Below, in pieces: positions 16,540-25,322 of a stretch of DNA of 64,000 nucleotides. The stretch spans positions 2,390,501 through 2,454,500 of the forward strand of contig NZ_CP136521.1 of NCBI RefSeq assembly GCF_032814565.1, in the 5' to 3' direction. Position numbers and translations under genes: made by a program. The stretch comes from Hwangdonia lutea. Its GTDB lineage: Bacteria; Bacteroidota; Bacteroidia; Flavobacteriales; Flavobacteriaceae. The notes beneath the pieces were generated by a model. It was not told where the DNA came from and did no database searches. It worked only from the letters and a program-made list of their open reading frames with translations. Position 1 is the first letter of the stretch, and each line of letters begins with the position of its first letter.

Positions 16540-17424
16540 TTATTCGTTATCGTCGGGAACCCAAATATCGCCTTCGGCAGCTTTTGGTTCTGCTGGTGTT
16601 GTTCCTTGAAATTGCAGTACATAACTTGATACTTGAGCAATTTCGGCAGGTTTTAAACTTTGTTTCCAAGCAATCATACCTTTTCCGGCACGACCACCTT
16701 CCGATACGGTTTTAAACACATTTTTAATTCCGCCTCCTAATATCCAATGCTCGTCGGTAAGGTTCGGGCCAATACCGCCGCCGCCATCGGCTTTATGACA
16801 GGCCACACAATTAAGTTCGTAAATGGCTTGTCCTGCTTTTAAATCGGATGCCTCGGTTAACAATTCAACGGTATTAAAATCAACCAAATCTTTAGCTGTT
16901 TTTTTATATTCTTCAATATCTATTTTAGCTTGTGCTATTTTAGCCTCTAATTCTTGATATTGATTTGGCCCGTTGAACACATGATATCTTAATAGGTATA
17001 CGGCAGCAAAAACAATTGAAGCGTAAAATCCCCAAAGCCACCACGGTGGAAGATTGTTGTCCAACTCCTTTATGCCGTCATAATTATGATCTAAAATAAT
17101 TTCGTGTTCTTCTTCAACTGGTTTTTGCCCCAATAATTTTATATACGTCTTTTTTATCCAGTTAAATTGTGGTGCTTTACTGCGTTTAGCATCATATCTA
17201 ACTTTAGCTTCTTCATCTAAACTCTGATATAAAATATTATCAACCGATGCAATAATGCCTTCCATGGCAATAAGCACAAGTAGTATTAATAATAAAAACA
17301 ACAATACGATGGGTTGCTCTATAAATGCGGGTTGATCGGCAGAATCTACAAAATATTCAACAAGTCCGAAGATGATAAAAAATACAACAGGTACTCTTAC
17401 CCAAGATGGTATTAAATTTCTCAT
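16540..17424 (-). CDS. ccoP: cbb3-type cytochrome c oxidase subunit III, mono-heme
   Basis: Electron-entry subunit of the cbb3 oxidase, 294 residues. The N-terminal CcoP domain has two hydrophobic helices (about residues 10-25 and 38-58) and a third (about 130-148, LPPWWLWGFYASIVFAAVYL). The periplasmic domain has one heme c site, C206-V-A-C209-H210, with a Met ligand candidate in KGMIAWKQSL. Proteobacterial CcoP usually carries two heme c sites, whereas Bacteroidota forms with one are known. Its start overlaps the ccoQ stop by 4 nt, which points to coupled translation. Confidence 0.95.
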   Translation of the reverse strand: MRNLIPSWVRVPVVFFIIFGLVEYFVDSADQPAFIEQPIVLLFLLLILLVLIAMEGIIASVDNILYQSLDEEAKVRYDAKRSKAPQFNWIKKTYIKLLGQKPVEEEHEIILDHNYDGIKELDNNLPPWWLWGFYASIVFAAVYLLRYHVFNGPNQYQELEAKIAQAKIDIEEYKKTAKDLVDFNTVELLTEASDLKAGQAIYELNCVACHKADGGGGIGPNLTDEHWILGGGIKNVFKTVSEGGRAGKGMIAWKQSLKPAEIAQVSSYVLQFQGTTPAEPKAAEGDIWVPDDNE

Positions 17425-17606
17425 AGTTCAGTTTGGTTTTGGTTATCTAATGGTAAGTTACTTACTTTATTAATGTAGTCTTTTTTAGCTGTAAATACCC
17501 ACCAAAACAGTGCTACAAAAAAGATGAAAAATATAAGTAAGGAAATAATCGGGTATATTTCTATACCTGTAATGCTTTCCATGTGGTTTTTTACAAATTT
17601 TAGCAT
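17421..17606 (-). CDS. ccoQ: cbb3 oxidase small subunit CcoQ/FixQ
   Basis: Peptide of 61 residues with one transmembrane helix (about residues 18-39, YPIISLLIFFIFFVALFWWV) and a short polar tail, as expected for CcoQ, which stabilises the core oxidase. It is 5 nt after ccoNO and overlaps ccoP by 4 nt. Assignment rests on size, topology and position. Confidence 0.88.
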   Translation of the reverse strand: MLKFVKNHMESITGIEIYPIISLLIFFIFFVALFWWVFTAKKDYINKVSNLPLDNQNQTEL

Positions 17607-17611
17607 GATGT

Positions 17612-19786
17612 TTAGTTTTGAGCGGTTTCTACTTTAATATCGGTTCCCAGTCGTTGTAAATAGGCGATAAGGGCTACTATTTCACGATTGCGCATTTCTA
17701 CAAAATCTTCGCCACCTGCTGCTTTATCGGCTTCGTAAGTTTCAGCAAAATCAGGATCGGTATATAGGTTTTTCTCAATTTGAGTACCCTGTTCCAACAT
17801 GGCCTGTTGAGCATTGGCTATATCTTCGTCTGTGTAAGGCACTCCTAAAGTGACCATAGCCTCCATTTTAGTTTCGGTGTTTGATTTGTCAAGTTCATTT
17901 CTAATCAACCACTGGTACGCTGGCATAATGGAACCCGATGAGGTGCTTTGTGGATCGTACATGTGGTTTAAGTGCCAGTTATCAGAATACTTTCCGCCTA
18001 TGCGGTGTAAATCTGGACCTGTACGTTTACTGCCCCAAAGGAACGGATGGTCGTACACATATTCCCCAGCTTTGGAGTATTCGCCGTAGCGTTCTACTTC
18101 ACTTCTAAAAGGTCGAATCATTTGTGAATGACAGCCTACACAACCTTCGCGGATGTAAATGTCGCGTCCTTCCAATTCCAAAGGTGTGTACGGTTGTACG
18201 CTGCTAATTGTTGGAATATTGGATTCTACCATAATAGTTGGCACAATTTGAACAATACCGCCTATTAAAATGGCAATGGTTGCGCCAATAGTTAGTTTAA
18301 TTGGTTTACGCTCTAACCACGTGTGCCAACCTTCGCCGGCCGTACGATGTTTCGATACGTTTGGTAAAGCAGGTGCTTCAGCTAATTCGTCTTCTACTTT
18401 GCTACCATTTAAAGCGGTTACAATCACGTTGTAAATTAGGATTATCATTCCTGTTAAAAACAAGGTTCCACCAATAGCACGCATCCAATACATGGGCATA
18501 ATCTCGGTAACGGTTTCTAAAAAGTTTCCGTAGGTTAATGTGCCATCCGGATTAAATTGTTTCCACATACTTGCTTGGGTAAATCCTGCAACGTAGAGTG
18601 GTAGGGCATACATAATGATTCCTAAGGTGCCAATCCAGAAATGTAAATTAGCCAATCCTACGGAATATAATTTGGTTTTAAATAACCTTGGTACCAAGTA
18701 ATAAATCATTCCAAAGGTGAGGAATCCATTCCAAGCTAAGGCACCAACGTGTACGTGGGCGATTATCCAATCGGTAAAATGGCCAATGGCGTTTACGTTT
18801 TTAAGCGATAACATCGGCCCTTCAAAAGTGGCCATACCATAGCCGGTAATGGCTACCACCATGAATTTTAAAACGGGGTCGGTTCGTACTTTATCCCAAG
18901 CACCGCGTAAGGTTAACAACCCGTTTATCATACCACCCCAAGATGGCATTAATAGCATGACTGAAAATGCAACACCTAAATTTTGGGCCCATTCGGGTAA
19001 CGCCGTATATAAAAGGTGATGCGGTCCTGCCCATATATAGATAAATATTAATGACCAAAAGTGAATAATAGATAACCGGTAAGAGTAAACAGGCCTATTT
19101 GCCGCTTTGGGTACAAAATAATACATCAATCCTAAAAACGGTGTGGTTAAGAAAAATGCCACGGCATTATGGCCATACCACCATTGTACCAAGGCATCTT
19201 GTACGCCTGCATAAACCGAATAACTTTTAAATGCACTTACAGGAACTTCCAAACTATTAAAAATATGAAGCACCGCAACGGTTACAAAAGTGGCTATGTA
19301 AAACCAAATAGCAACGTATAAATGGCGCTGTCTTCTTTTAAGAATAGTGCCAATTAAATTCCAGCCAAAAACCACCCAAACTACAGCAATGGCAATGTCA
19401 AAAGGCCATTCCAATTCGGCATATTCTTTGGATGTGGTATAGCCCAAAGGAAGTGTAATAGCGGCACCAACAATAATAAGTTGCCAACCCCAAAAGTTGA
19501 TTTTACTTAGGGCATCGCTAAACATTCTAGCTTTAAGCAAACGTTGGGACGAGTAATAAACACCAGCAAAAATGGCATTGCCCACAAAGGCAAAAATAAC
19601 AGCATTGGTGTGTAATGGTCTTAAACGACCAAAACTTAACCATGAAATTCCGTCGGTTAGATTAGGGAATAAAAACATAAATGCCAGCAGTAAACCTACT
19701 AACATCCCCACAACACCCCAAAGCATGGTGGCATAGAGGAAATTTTTAACGATTTTGTTATCGTAATGAAACTGTTGTACTTCCAT
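17612..19786 (-). CDS. ccoNO: cbb3-type cytochrome c oxidase subunits I and II, fused
   Basis: Fusion of the catalytic subunit CcoN (about residues 1-480) with the mono-heme subunit CcoO (about 500-724), total 724. CcoN has 12 or more helices and the heme/copper His patches LRPLHTNAVIFAFVGNAIF, WWYGHNAVAFFLT, AGPHHLLYT and HVHVGALAWNGF. CcoO begins after a hydrophobic helix (about residues 506-524) and carries the heme c site C549-V-G-C552-H553. The enzyme reduces oxygen to water with high affinity and pumps protons, supporting respiration at low oxygen. The fusion is a Bacteroidota trait. It is 5 nt after ccoS, and the operon promoter is the Fnr-type site before ccoS. Confidence 0.97.
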   Translation of the reverse strand: MEVQQFHYDNKIVKNFLYATMLWGVVGMLVGLLLAFMFLFPNLTDGISWLSFGRLRPLHTNAVIFAFVGNAIFAGVYYSSQRLLKARMFSDALSKINFWGWQLIIVGAAITLPLGYTTSKEYAELEWPFDIAIAVVWVVFGWNLIGTILKRRQRHLYVAIWFYIATFVTVAVLHIFNSLEVPVSAFKSYSVYAGVQDALVQWWYGHNAVAFFLTTPFLGLMYYFVPKAANRPVYSYRLSIIHFWSLIFIYIWAGPHHLLYTALPEWAQNLGVAFSVMLLMPSWGGMINGLLTLRGAWDKVRTDPVLKFMVVAITGYGMATFEGPMLSLKNVNAIGHFTDWIIAHVHVGALAWNGFLTFGMIYYLVPRLFKTKLYSVGLANLHFWIGTLGIIMYALPLYVAGFTQASMWKQFNPDGTLTYGNFLETVTEIMPMYWMRAIGGTLFLTGMIILIYNVIVTALNGSKVEDELAEAPALPNVSKHRTAGEGWHTWLERKPIKLTIGATIAILIGGIVQIVPTIMVESNIPTISSVQPYTPLELEGRDIYIREGCVGCHSQMIRPFRSEVERYGEYSKAGEYVYDHPFLWGSKRTGPDLHRIGGKYSDNWHLNHMYDPQSTSSGSIMPAYQWLIRNELDKSNTETKMEAMVTLGVPYTDEDIANAQQAMLEQGTQIEKNLYTDPDFAETYEADKAAGGEDFVEMRNREIVALIAYLQRLGTDIKVETAQN

Positions 19787-19791
19787 AGTAA

Positions 19792-19980
19792 TTAATTGGT
19801 CTTTTTAGTTTTTAATGTTGGTTTTGGTTGTTCTTTTACTAGTTCGTCTTCAAAAAGCATGCGAACGGAAGGGGTGTAGCTGTCATCAAATTGTCCTCTT
19901 TTAACGGCATAAATAAAGGCCACAAAAAACACGATAGCAACTACAATGCTAATACTCAATAAAATATATATAACACTCAT
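19792..19980 (-). CDS. ccoS: cbb3 oxidase maturation protein CcoS
   Basis: Small inner-membrane protein of 62 residues starting MSVIYILLSISIVVAIVFFV, with one helix and then the CcoS-type segment AVKRGQFDDSYTPSVRMLFED. CcoS is needed to insert the redox cofactors into CcoN. I place the start at ATG 19978-19980. A longer frame would begin with TTG at 20004, but that codon is part of the -7 promoter element and the extra residues do not resemble CcoS. It is the first gene of the structural oxidase operon. Confidence 0.93.
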   Translation of the reverse strand: MSVIYILLSISIVVAIVFFVAFIYAVKRGQFDDSYTPSVRMLFEDELVKEQPKPTLKTKKTN

Positions 19981-20001
19981 ACCTAATTTGAAGTTACGGA
20001 A

Positions 20002-20045
20002 CAAAAATAGTTTTATGCCGTTTTTGAAAACATGATTTTTGTCAT
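20002..20045 (-). promoter_or_regulatory. Fnr-type box and -7 element of ccoS-ccoNOQPGH
   Basis: Plus-strand ATGAT-TTTT-GTCAT at 20032-20045. On the minus strand the -7 element TATTTTTG occupies 20009-20002. The palindrome centre is 29.5 nt from the first base of the element, as at the other sites. No TTG lies at the -33 position. The predicted transcript starts about 15-20 nt before the ccoS ATG. Confidence 0.8.
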
Positions 20046-20181
20046 GTTTAAGTCATTATTTTTAATTATTTACCCGCTTTTACATTAATGATATTTTTAT
20101 CGTTTATGTAAAAAAACTACTATTTTTTCTAAAATTAATTCTTTTTATCATAAATACAAAAGAATAGGGTTTACATATTTT

Positions 20182-22557
20182 CTATTCTAATTTTCTACCT
20201 AAAACATTTGTGGCAACGGTCGTAAATACTACAATGCTAATAGAACTCAAAGGCATTAGTATAGCGGCTACTACGGGTGCTAATTGACCTGTAACGGCAA
20301 AATAGAGGCCAACAATATTATAAATGAACGACAGGGCAAAACTCCATTTGATAATTTTTATAGCCGCTTTAGAAGCCTTTATATAATTAAATAATTGATT
20401 GAATTTTGAAGCATCTAAAATGGCATCGCAAGCCGGTGAAAACACGTTTACATTTTCTGAAATGGCTATGCCAACATCACTTTGAGCCAATGCGCCCGCA
20501 TCGTTTAACCCGTCGCCAATCATTAAAACTTTAGCGCCTTCGGTTTGGTGGTATTTTATATACTCTAATTTGTCTTCTGGTTTTTGGTTGAATAACAACT
20601 TGGTTTTTGTGGGCAGCAATTTGGTTAAATTATCTTTTTCACCCGCATTATCACCAGAAAGAATTACCAAATCGTAGTCCTTTTTTAAGGTATTGAACAA
20701 TTGCGATAAGCCTTTCCTATAAGCGTTATAAAAGGTGAATTTTCCTTTGTATTGATTGTTTGTGCTAACGTGTACCGTTGTGTTTAATGTAGTTGCATCG
20801 GTGGTATGGCCCACAAAAGGCGCAGAACCTACTTTAATTTGTTCTTGTTTGTATTGGGCTTGAATACCTTGGCCTAAGTGCTCTTCAAAAGTATCCAACG
20901 ATACAATGTTATGTTCACTTAAAAGATTGTACAACGAGCGGCTTAACGGGTGGTTTGAACCTCGCAACGTACTTTTTAAAAGAGATTCTTCTTTGGCTGA
21001 AAGCGTTTCACCTTCATAGTTTATTGTAGTTTCCTTATTGGCTGTAATCGTTCCTGTTTTATCAAAAATGATGGTATTTATTTTAGCTAACTGCTCGATC
21101 ACGCTGGCGTTTTTCAAATAGAATTTTTTGTTCCCCAGAATACGTAAAATGTTTCCAAAAGTAAAAGGTGCAGATAGGGCAATGGCGCAGGGGCAAGCAA
21201 TGATTAAAACCGATGTAAAAACGTTTAATGCCTTACTGGAATCTATAACCAACCAATATGAGGTAGCAAGGAGAGCAATTGATAAAATAGTGATTGTAAA
21301 GCGTTTGCTAATGCGGTTTGTAATGTCTGTAAAAGCCAATGCTTTATCGGTTTTAAAAACATCGTTGCTCCAAAGCTGCGTGAGGTAACTTTGCTCAACG
21401 GATTTTAAAACATCAACCTCAATAGTGCCATTAAGTTGTTTGCCACCTGCAAATAGCTTGTCGCCAGAGTGCTTCGCCACGGTTTTGGATTCGCCTGTAA
21501 CAAAACTATAATCTATGCGAGCATTTCCTTTAATTAATATACAGTCTACGGGGATTAACTCTTCGTTTCTAATAAGTAGGCGGTCGCCTTTTTTAATATC
21601 GTAAACTTGGATAGATTCTTCATTGCCTTCGGGTGTTATTTTTGTAATCCCTATGGGGAAATACGATTTGTAATCGCGCTCAAAAGATAAGAACGAATAG
21701 GTTTTTTGCTGAAAAAATTTACCCAACAACATAAAGAAAATAAATCCGGTTAAGCTATCAAAAAAACCAGAGCCGATGTCGAGCATGATTTCAGCAGAAC
21801 TTCTTATAAACAATACCGAAGCCCCGAGCGCAATGGGCACATCAATATTTAAAATTTTTGCGCGCAAACCTTTGTAAGCCGAAATGTAATAATCTTGTGC
21901 CGAGTAAAAAATAACGGGTAACGAAAAGGCAAACATGAGCCACCTAAAAAGGTATTTGTATTGTTCCAACCAAAATTCGCCTACTTCAAAATACTCCGGA
22001 AACGACAAAAACATCACATTCCCAAATGCGAAACCGGCAATGCCTAATTTGTAAATAAGCGATCGGTCTATTTCTTTTTTGCCAACGCTGTAATCGTCTA
22101 AACTTATATAAGGTTCGTAGCCAATACTGCTAAGTAACGTAACAAGGTTTTTTAATGTAAAGGTTTTTGAATTGTATGTTACCCGAACGGATTTTTCTCC
22201 AAAATTAACCAGGGAGGCGCTAACCGAAGCATTTAATTTGTTCAAATTTTCGAGAATCCAGATACAGGAGCTGCAATGAATATTGGGAATGTACAAATTT
22301 ACAACCTGAGTTTCCCCATCATTAAACTCAAGCAACTGCTCAATAATTTTAGGGTTTTCTAAAAAGTTGTATTTGCCCTCAATATCTTTTGGCGTGGTTC
22401 CAGGCGCTTGTTGTAAATCGTAATAGCAGGTTAAATCGTTTGCAGAAAAAATTTCGTAAACTGTTTTACATCCATTACAGCAAAACGATTTATCATCGTA
22501 TTTAATTTCATTAAAAGCCGCCTCTAAACCACAATGAAAACATGTGTTTTTGCCCAT
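20182..22557 (-). CDS. ccoI: Copper-type P1B ATPase of the cbb3 locus
   Basis: Heavy-metal P-type ATPase of 791 residues that exports copper for cbb3 assembly (CcoI/FixI type). The Cys-rich N-terminal domain (CFHCGLEAAF, FCCNGCKTVYEIF, residues 5-37) and an HMA domain with CSSC near residue 95 precede eight helices. CPCA lies near residue 455, the phosphorylation site DKTGTIT near 497, TGES near 358 and GDGLNDAGAL near 685. The atypical Cys-rich N-terminus and linkage to ccoNO support ccoI rather than a general CopA. It is transcribed from its own Fnr-type promoter, 201 nt upstream of the ccoS operon, and diverges from the Crp/Fnr gene. Confidence 0.94.
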   Translation of the reverse strand: MGKNTCFHCGLEAAFNEIKYDDKSFCCNGCKTVYEIFSANDLTCYYDLQQAPGTTPKDIEGKYNFLENPKIIEQLLEFNDGETQVVNLYIPNIHCSSCIWILENLNKLNASVSASLVNFGEKSVRVTYNSKTFTLKNLVTLLSSIGYEPYISLDDYSVGKKEIDRSLIYKLGIAGFAFGNVMFLSFPEYFEVGEFWLEQYKYLFRWLMFAFSLPVIFYSAQDYYISAYKGLRAKILNIDVPIALGASVLFIRSSAEIMLDIGSGFFDSLTGFIFFMLLGKFFQQKTYSFLSFERDYKSYFPIGITKITPEGNEESIQVYDIKKGDRLLIRNEELIPVDCILIKGNARIDYSFVTGESKTVAKHSGDKLFAGGKQLNGTIEVDVLKSVEQSYLTQLWSNDVFKTDKALAFTDITNRISKRFTITILSIALLATSYWLVIDSSKALNVFTSVLIIACPCAIALSAPFTFGNILRILGNKKFYLKNASVIEQLAKINTIIFDKTGTITANKETTINYEGETLSAKEESLLKSTLRGSNHPLSRSLYNLLSEHNIVSLDTFEEHLGQGIQAQYKQEQIKVGSAPFVGHTTDATTLNTTVHVSTNNQYKGKFTFYNAYRKGLSQLFNTLKKDYDLVILSGDNAGEKDNLTKLLPTKTKLLFNQKPEDKLEYIKYHQTEGAKVLMIGDGLNDAGALAQSDVGIAISENVNVFSPACDAILDASKFNQLFNYIKASKAAIKIIKWSFALSFIYNIVGLYFAVTGQLAPVVAAILMPLSSISIVVFTTVATNVLGRKLE

Positions 22558-22582
22558 TATATTTGCTCATTTATACCTTTTG

Positions 22583-22626
22583 CAAAACTGTAAAGTTAAT
22601 GAGAAATTTTATATGATATTTGTCAT
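22583..22626 (-). promoter_or_regulatory. Fnr-type box and -7 element of ccoI
   Basis: Plus-strand ATGAT-ATTT-GTCAT at 22613-22626. On the minus strand the -7 element is CAGTTTTG (22590-22583), one base off TAnnTTTG. Its first base is 29.5 nt from the palindrome centre, identical to the ccoS, hemN, pflB and DGC promoters. Confidence 0.75.
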
Positions 22627-22642
22627 GTTTTGGTTATTTTTG
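22613..22642 (+). promoter_or_regulatory. Same Fnr-type box overlapping the fnr promoter
   Basis: The regulator gene itself has a perfect -7 element TATTTTTG at 22635-22642. The palindrome at 22613-22626 is centred only 15.5 nt before it, on top of where the -33 contact would be. Binding there should block this promoter while activating ccoI on the other strand, which suggests negative autoregulation. Confidence 0.55.
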
Positions 22643-22663
22643 CTAATCATTTAATTATTGGAT

Positions 22664-23341
22664 ATGAGTAAGTGCGAGCAATGTATTATTAAGCAGTTTA
22701 ATTCCCTTAAAGCCTTGACAACCGATGAGTTAATGCGTATTTCGGGTTGTAAAACGTCTATGTTTATTAAAAAAGGAGAAGTGATTTTTGAAGAAGGCGA
22801 AATGTTAAATGGCGTTTACTGTGTAAAGGATGGTATTTGTAAGCTCTCAAAATTGAGTGCCAACGGAAAAGACCAAATTGTAAAAATGGTTGTTAAAGGA
22901 CAATTGTTGGGACAACGCTCGCTTATTTCTGATGAAAGCTCTAATTTACAGGCTGTGGCTTTAAATGATATGGAAGTTTGTTTTATTCCGAAAAGTGAAA
23001 TTATTAACGATTTAAAAAATAACTCAAAATTTTCGTTTGAAGTGTTAAAGGAAATGGCGGGAGATTTAAAAGAAGCAGACGACGTTATCGTTAATATGGC
23101 CCAAAAATCCGTAAGGGAACGATTGGCCGAAGCCTTAATTTATATTCATGACAGTTTTGGCACCAACCCCGATGGTACATTAAGTGTTTTACTCTCCAGA
23201 GAAGATTTTGCCAACATCGTAGGTACAGCTACCGAATCTGCTATTCGGGTACTCTCTCAATTTAAAAAAGAAGGTTTGATATCCACTGTGGGCAAACAAA
23301 TTAAAATTGAAGATATTGAAGGTTTAAAACGTGTAGAATAA
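22664..23341 (+). CDS. Crp/Fnr-family transcription regulator
   Basis: Protein of 225 residues. The cyclic-nucleotide-binding-type beta-barrel covers about residues 20-135 (FIKKGEVIFEEGEMLNGVYC, GKDQIVKMVVKGQLLGQRS), and a winged helix follows with helix-turn-helix SREDFANIVGTATESAIRVLSQFKKEGLI. Cysteines lie at 4, 7, 29, 53, 59 and 106; C4-x2-C7 and C106 are placed like Cys of E. coli FNR, but the third N-terminal Cys is not at the E. coli spacing, so an iron-sulfur cluster is possible but unproven. The residues SAIR in the recognition helix fit an Fnr/FixK-like target. ATG 22664 is used; the TTG six nt upstream is less likely. It lies beside the cbb3 genes and is the obvious candidate for the Fnr-type boxes here. 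A terminator follows. Confidence 0.9.
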   Translation: MSKCEQCIIKQFNSLKALTTDELMRISGCKTSMFIKKGEVIFEEGEMLNGVYCVKDGICKLSKLSANGKDQIVKMVVKGQLLGQRSLISDESSNLQAVALNDMEVCFIPKSEIINDLKNNSKFSFEVLKEMAGDLKEADDVIVNMAQKSVRERLAEALIYIHDSFGTNPDGTLSVLLSREDFANIVGTATESAIRVLSQFKKEGLISTVGKQIKIEDIEGLKRVE

Positions 23342-23342
23342 A

Positions 23343-23375
23343 AAAACGCTCTGAAAATCTTCAGAGCGTTTTAGT
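23343..23375. terminator. Bidirectional terminator
   Basis: AAAACGCTCTGAA (23343-23355) and TTCAGAGCGTTTT (23360-23372), exact 13-bp stem with a 4-nt loop and A/T tracts on both sides, between the convergent Crp/Fnr and S9 peptidase genes. Confidence 0.9.
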
Positions 23376-23376
23376 T

Positions 23377-25320
23377 TTAATTTGTTTCTGCTTCAATTTC
23401 TTTTGAAGGTATTTCGCCATCAATAGGCTCGTTTTCTTTCTTAAGATAAGTGTCTAAAAACTTAAGAATACGGCTGTAAGCTTCAATTTGGTTTTCTTTT
23501 TTAACAAAACCGTGGCCCTCATCTTCAAATAAAACATACTCTACGGGCACACCGTTTTTACGAACGCCTTCAACAATCTCATCCGATTCTACTTGTAAAA
23601 CCCTCGGGTCTTTTGCACCTTGTAGCACAATTAAAGGTTTGGTTACTTTATCGGTGTGAAACAACGGCGAAATTCTACGTAGCCGGATGGAGTCTGCTGT
23701 ATGCGGATTGCCCAATTCTTTATACAGTGCATCTTTAAATGATTCCCACCACGGCGGAATACTTTTAAGCGTACGCAACCAGTTTGTTACACCAAATATA
23801 TTAACGCCCACGGCAAACTCATTTGGCGTGTAGGTTAATGCAGCCATCGTCATATAACCACCGTACGAGCCTCCCATAATACCAATTTTACTGGCATCAA
23901 TTTCTGGTTGGGAGGCTAACCAATTTTTACCTTCAACACAGTCTTGTAAATCTTTTTCGCCATGGTTTAAGTCGTCCATTTGAAAAAAAGTTTTTCCGTA
24001 ACCGCTACTGCCGCGGTTGTTTACTGCAAGTACGGCATAGCCATGATTAACCAAATATTGCGTTAATGAGCTGAAATTTTGTCTGCTTTGGCCACCCGGA
24101 CCACCATGCACCAAAACCAAAGCAGGAACTTTGTTGTCTGCCGATGCTTGATGCGGTAAATAATAAATAGCCGGAATTTCCAGACCATCAAAAGATTTAT
24201 ATCTTATCACTTTAGCAGTAACAAGATGGTTGGCATCTATGTCTTTATTCAGTACATCAGTGAGTTGATGCAGTTTTTTGGTTTCAATATTATAGGTATA
24301 TAAGTTTGACGGACTATTTGAACCGCCCACATACATCCGCATCATGGTTTCGTCTCTGGAAAAACCAACGCTGGTAATGCTACCGTTTTTAAAATCGGGA
24401 AGTTCTAGGTTTTTGCCCGTTGCCATTTCCGTTATTTCTATAGTGTTTTTGGCATCTTCGTTTATAAAGCTCACCATATATTTTTCGTTATGCGTAAAAT
24501 AGATGCCGTTAATATCCCAAGATTTTTCCAATACCTTTTCTTTTTTACCAGTGGCGATATTGTATTTCATAACATATGAAAACTCCGAACCATCATCGGT
24601 TGTATAGTAAAGGGATTGATTATCTAAAGTGAAATCCTGTACAGCATTCGAGCTTTGGTTTTCGTTTATTTTTTTTAACGATTTGTCAGTTCTATTAAAA
24701 ATAAAAATATCGCTATCGTTGGTGTTTATCGTTTTGCTTAGCGCCAATAAATTCTTATCACTTGAAATGGCATTGAGGTTATAGCCTTCATCATTTTGAT
24801 AAATTAATTTTGAAGTCATGTTGCTAATATCCATTTCGTAAACATCCATAAAACGCTTGTCTCTTTTATTAGAACCGTAAGTAAAACTCTTACCATCGTG
24901 AGCCCATCCATAAAATGAAGCTCTAGCGCCTTCGTCGGGTGTTAATTCTGTAATTGTTCCATCGGTATCACGCAAAAAGATATGGTAAATTTCATCGCCA
25001 TTGCCATCAGCTCTGTATAGCATGCGCTCATCATTGGGGAAATAGGAAATGGCAAAAACCGATGAAGAATCCGATGCCGTAATAGGTGTAAACTCGCCAC
25101 CGGTTGTGGGTACGGTGTACATATTATAAATTCCCGATCGGTTACTGGAAACGAGTAACTTTGAGTTGTCCGGAGAAAAACTCCCACCGCCAACAGCTTC
25201 GTTATCCATAAACTGCTCAATGGTGTATTGCTTTAAATTTAAAGCGACGTCTTTTGTTTCTTTGTCCTTTTTACAGCCAACAAATAAAACTAAAAGGATT
25301 AGGCTTAGTAATTTATTCAT
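23377..25320 (-). CDS. S9 family prolyl oligopeptidase-type lipoprotein
   Basis: Exported serine peptidase of 647 residues. The lipoprotein signal is MNKLLSLILLVLFVGCKKDK (Cys16). A WD/TolB-like beta-propeller covers about residues 40-370, with repeats such as FSPDNSKLLVSSNRSGIYNM. The alpha/beta-hydrolase S9 domain runs from about residue 385. The nucleophile is in GGSYGGYMT (about residue 483), with Asp in LIVLQGAKDPRV and His in EDEGHGFVKKEN. Enzymes of this kind cleave short peptides. It starts 2 nt after the BNR-repeat gene ends, so the two are translated from one transcript. Confidence 0.93.
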   Translation of the reverse strand: MNKLLSLILLVLFVGCKKDKETKDVALNLKQYTIEQFMDNEAVGGGSFSPDNSKLLVSSNRSGIYNMYTVPTTGGEFTPITASDSSSVFAISYFPNDERMLYRADGNGDEIYHIFLRDTDGTITELTPDEGARASFYGWAHDGKSFTYGSNKRDKRFMDVYEMDISNMTSKLIYQNDEGYNLNAISSDKNLLALSKTINTNDSDIFIFNRTDKSLKKINENQSSNAVQDFTLDNQSLYYTTDDGSEFSYVMKYNIATGKKEKVLEKSWDINGIYFTHNEKYMVSFINEDAKNTIEITEMATGKNLELPDFKNGSITSVGFSRDETMMRMYVGGSNSPSNLYTYNIETKKLHQLTDVLNKDIDANHLVTAKVIRYKSFDGLEIPAIYYLPHQASADNKVPALVLVHGGPGGQSRQNFSSLTQYLVNHGYAVLAVNNRGSSGYGKTFFQMDDLNHGEKDLQDCVEGKNWLASQPEIDASKIGIMGGSYGGYMTMAALTYTPNEFAVGVNIFGVTNWLRTLKSIPPWWESFKDALYKELGNPHTADSIRLRRISPLFHTDKVTKPLIVLQGAKDPRVLQVESDEIVEGVRKNGVPVEYVLFEDEGHGFVKKENQIEAYSRILKFLDTYLKKENEPIDGEIPSKEIEAETN

Positions 25321-25322
25321 AA

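Noticed and set aside
19981-20004. TTG start extending ccoS by eight residues
   Set aside because: The TTG is part of the predicted -7 element and the extension does not resemble CcoS.
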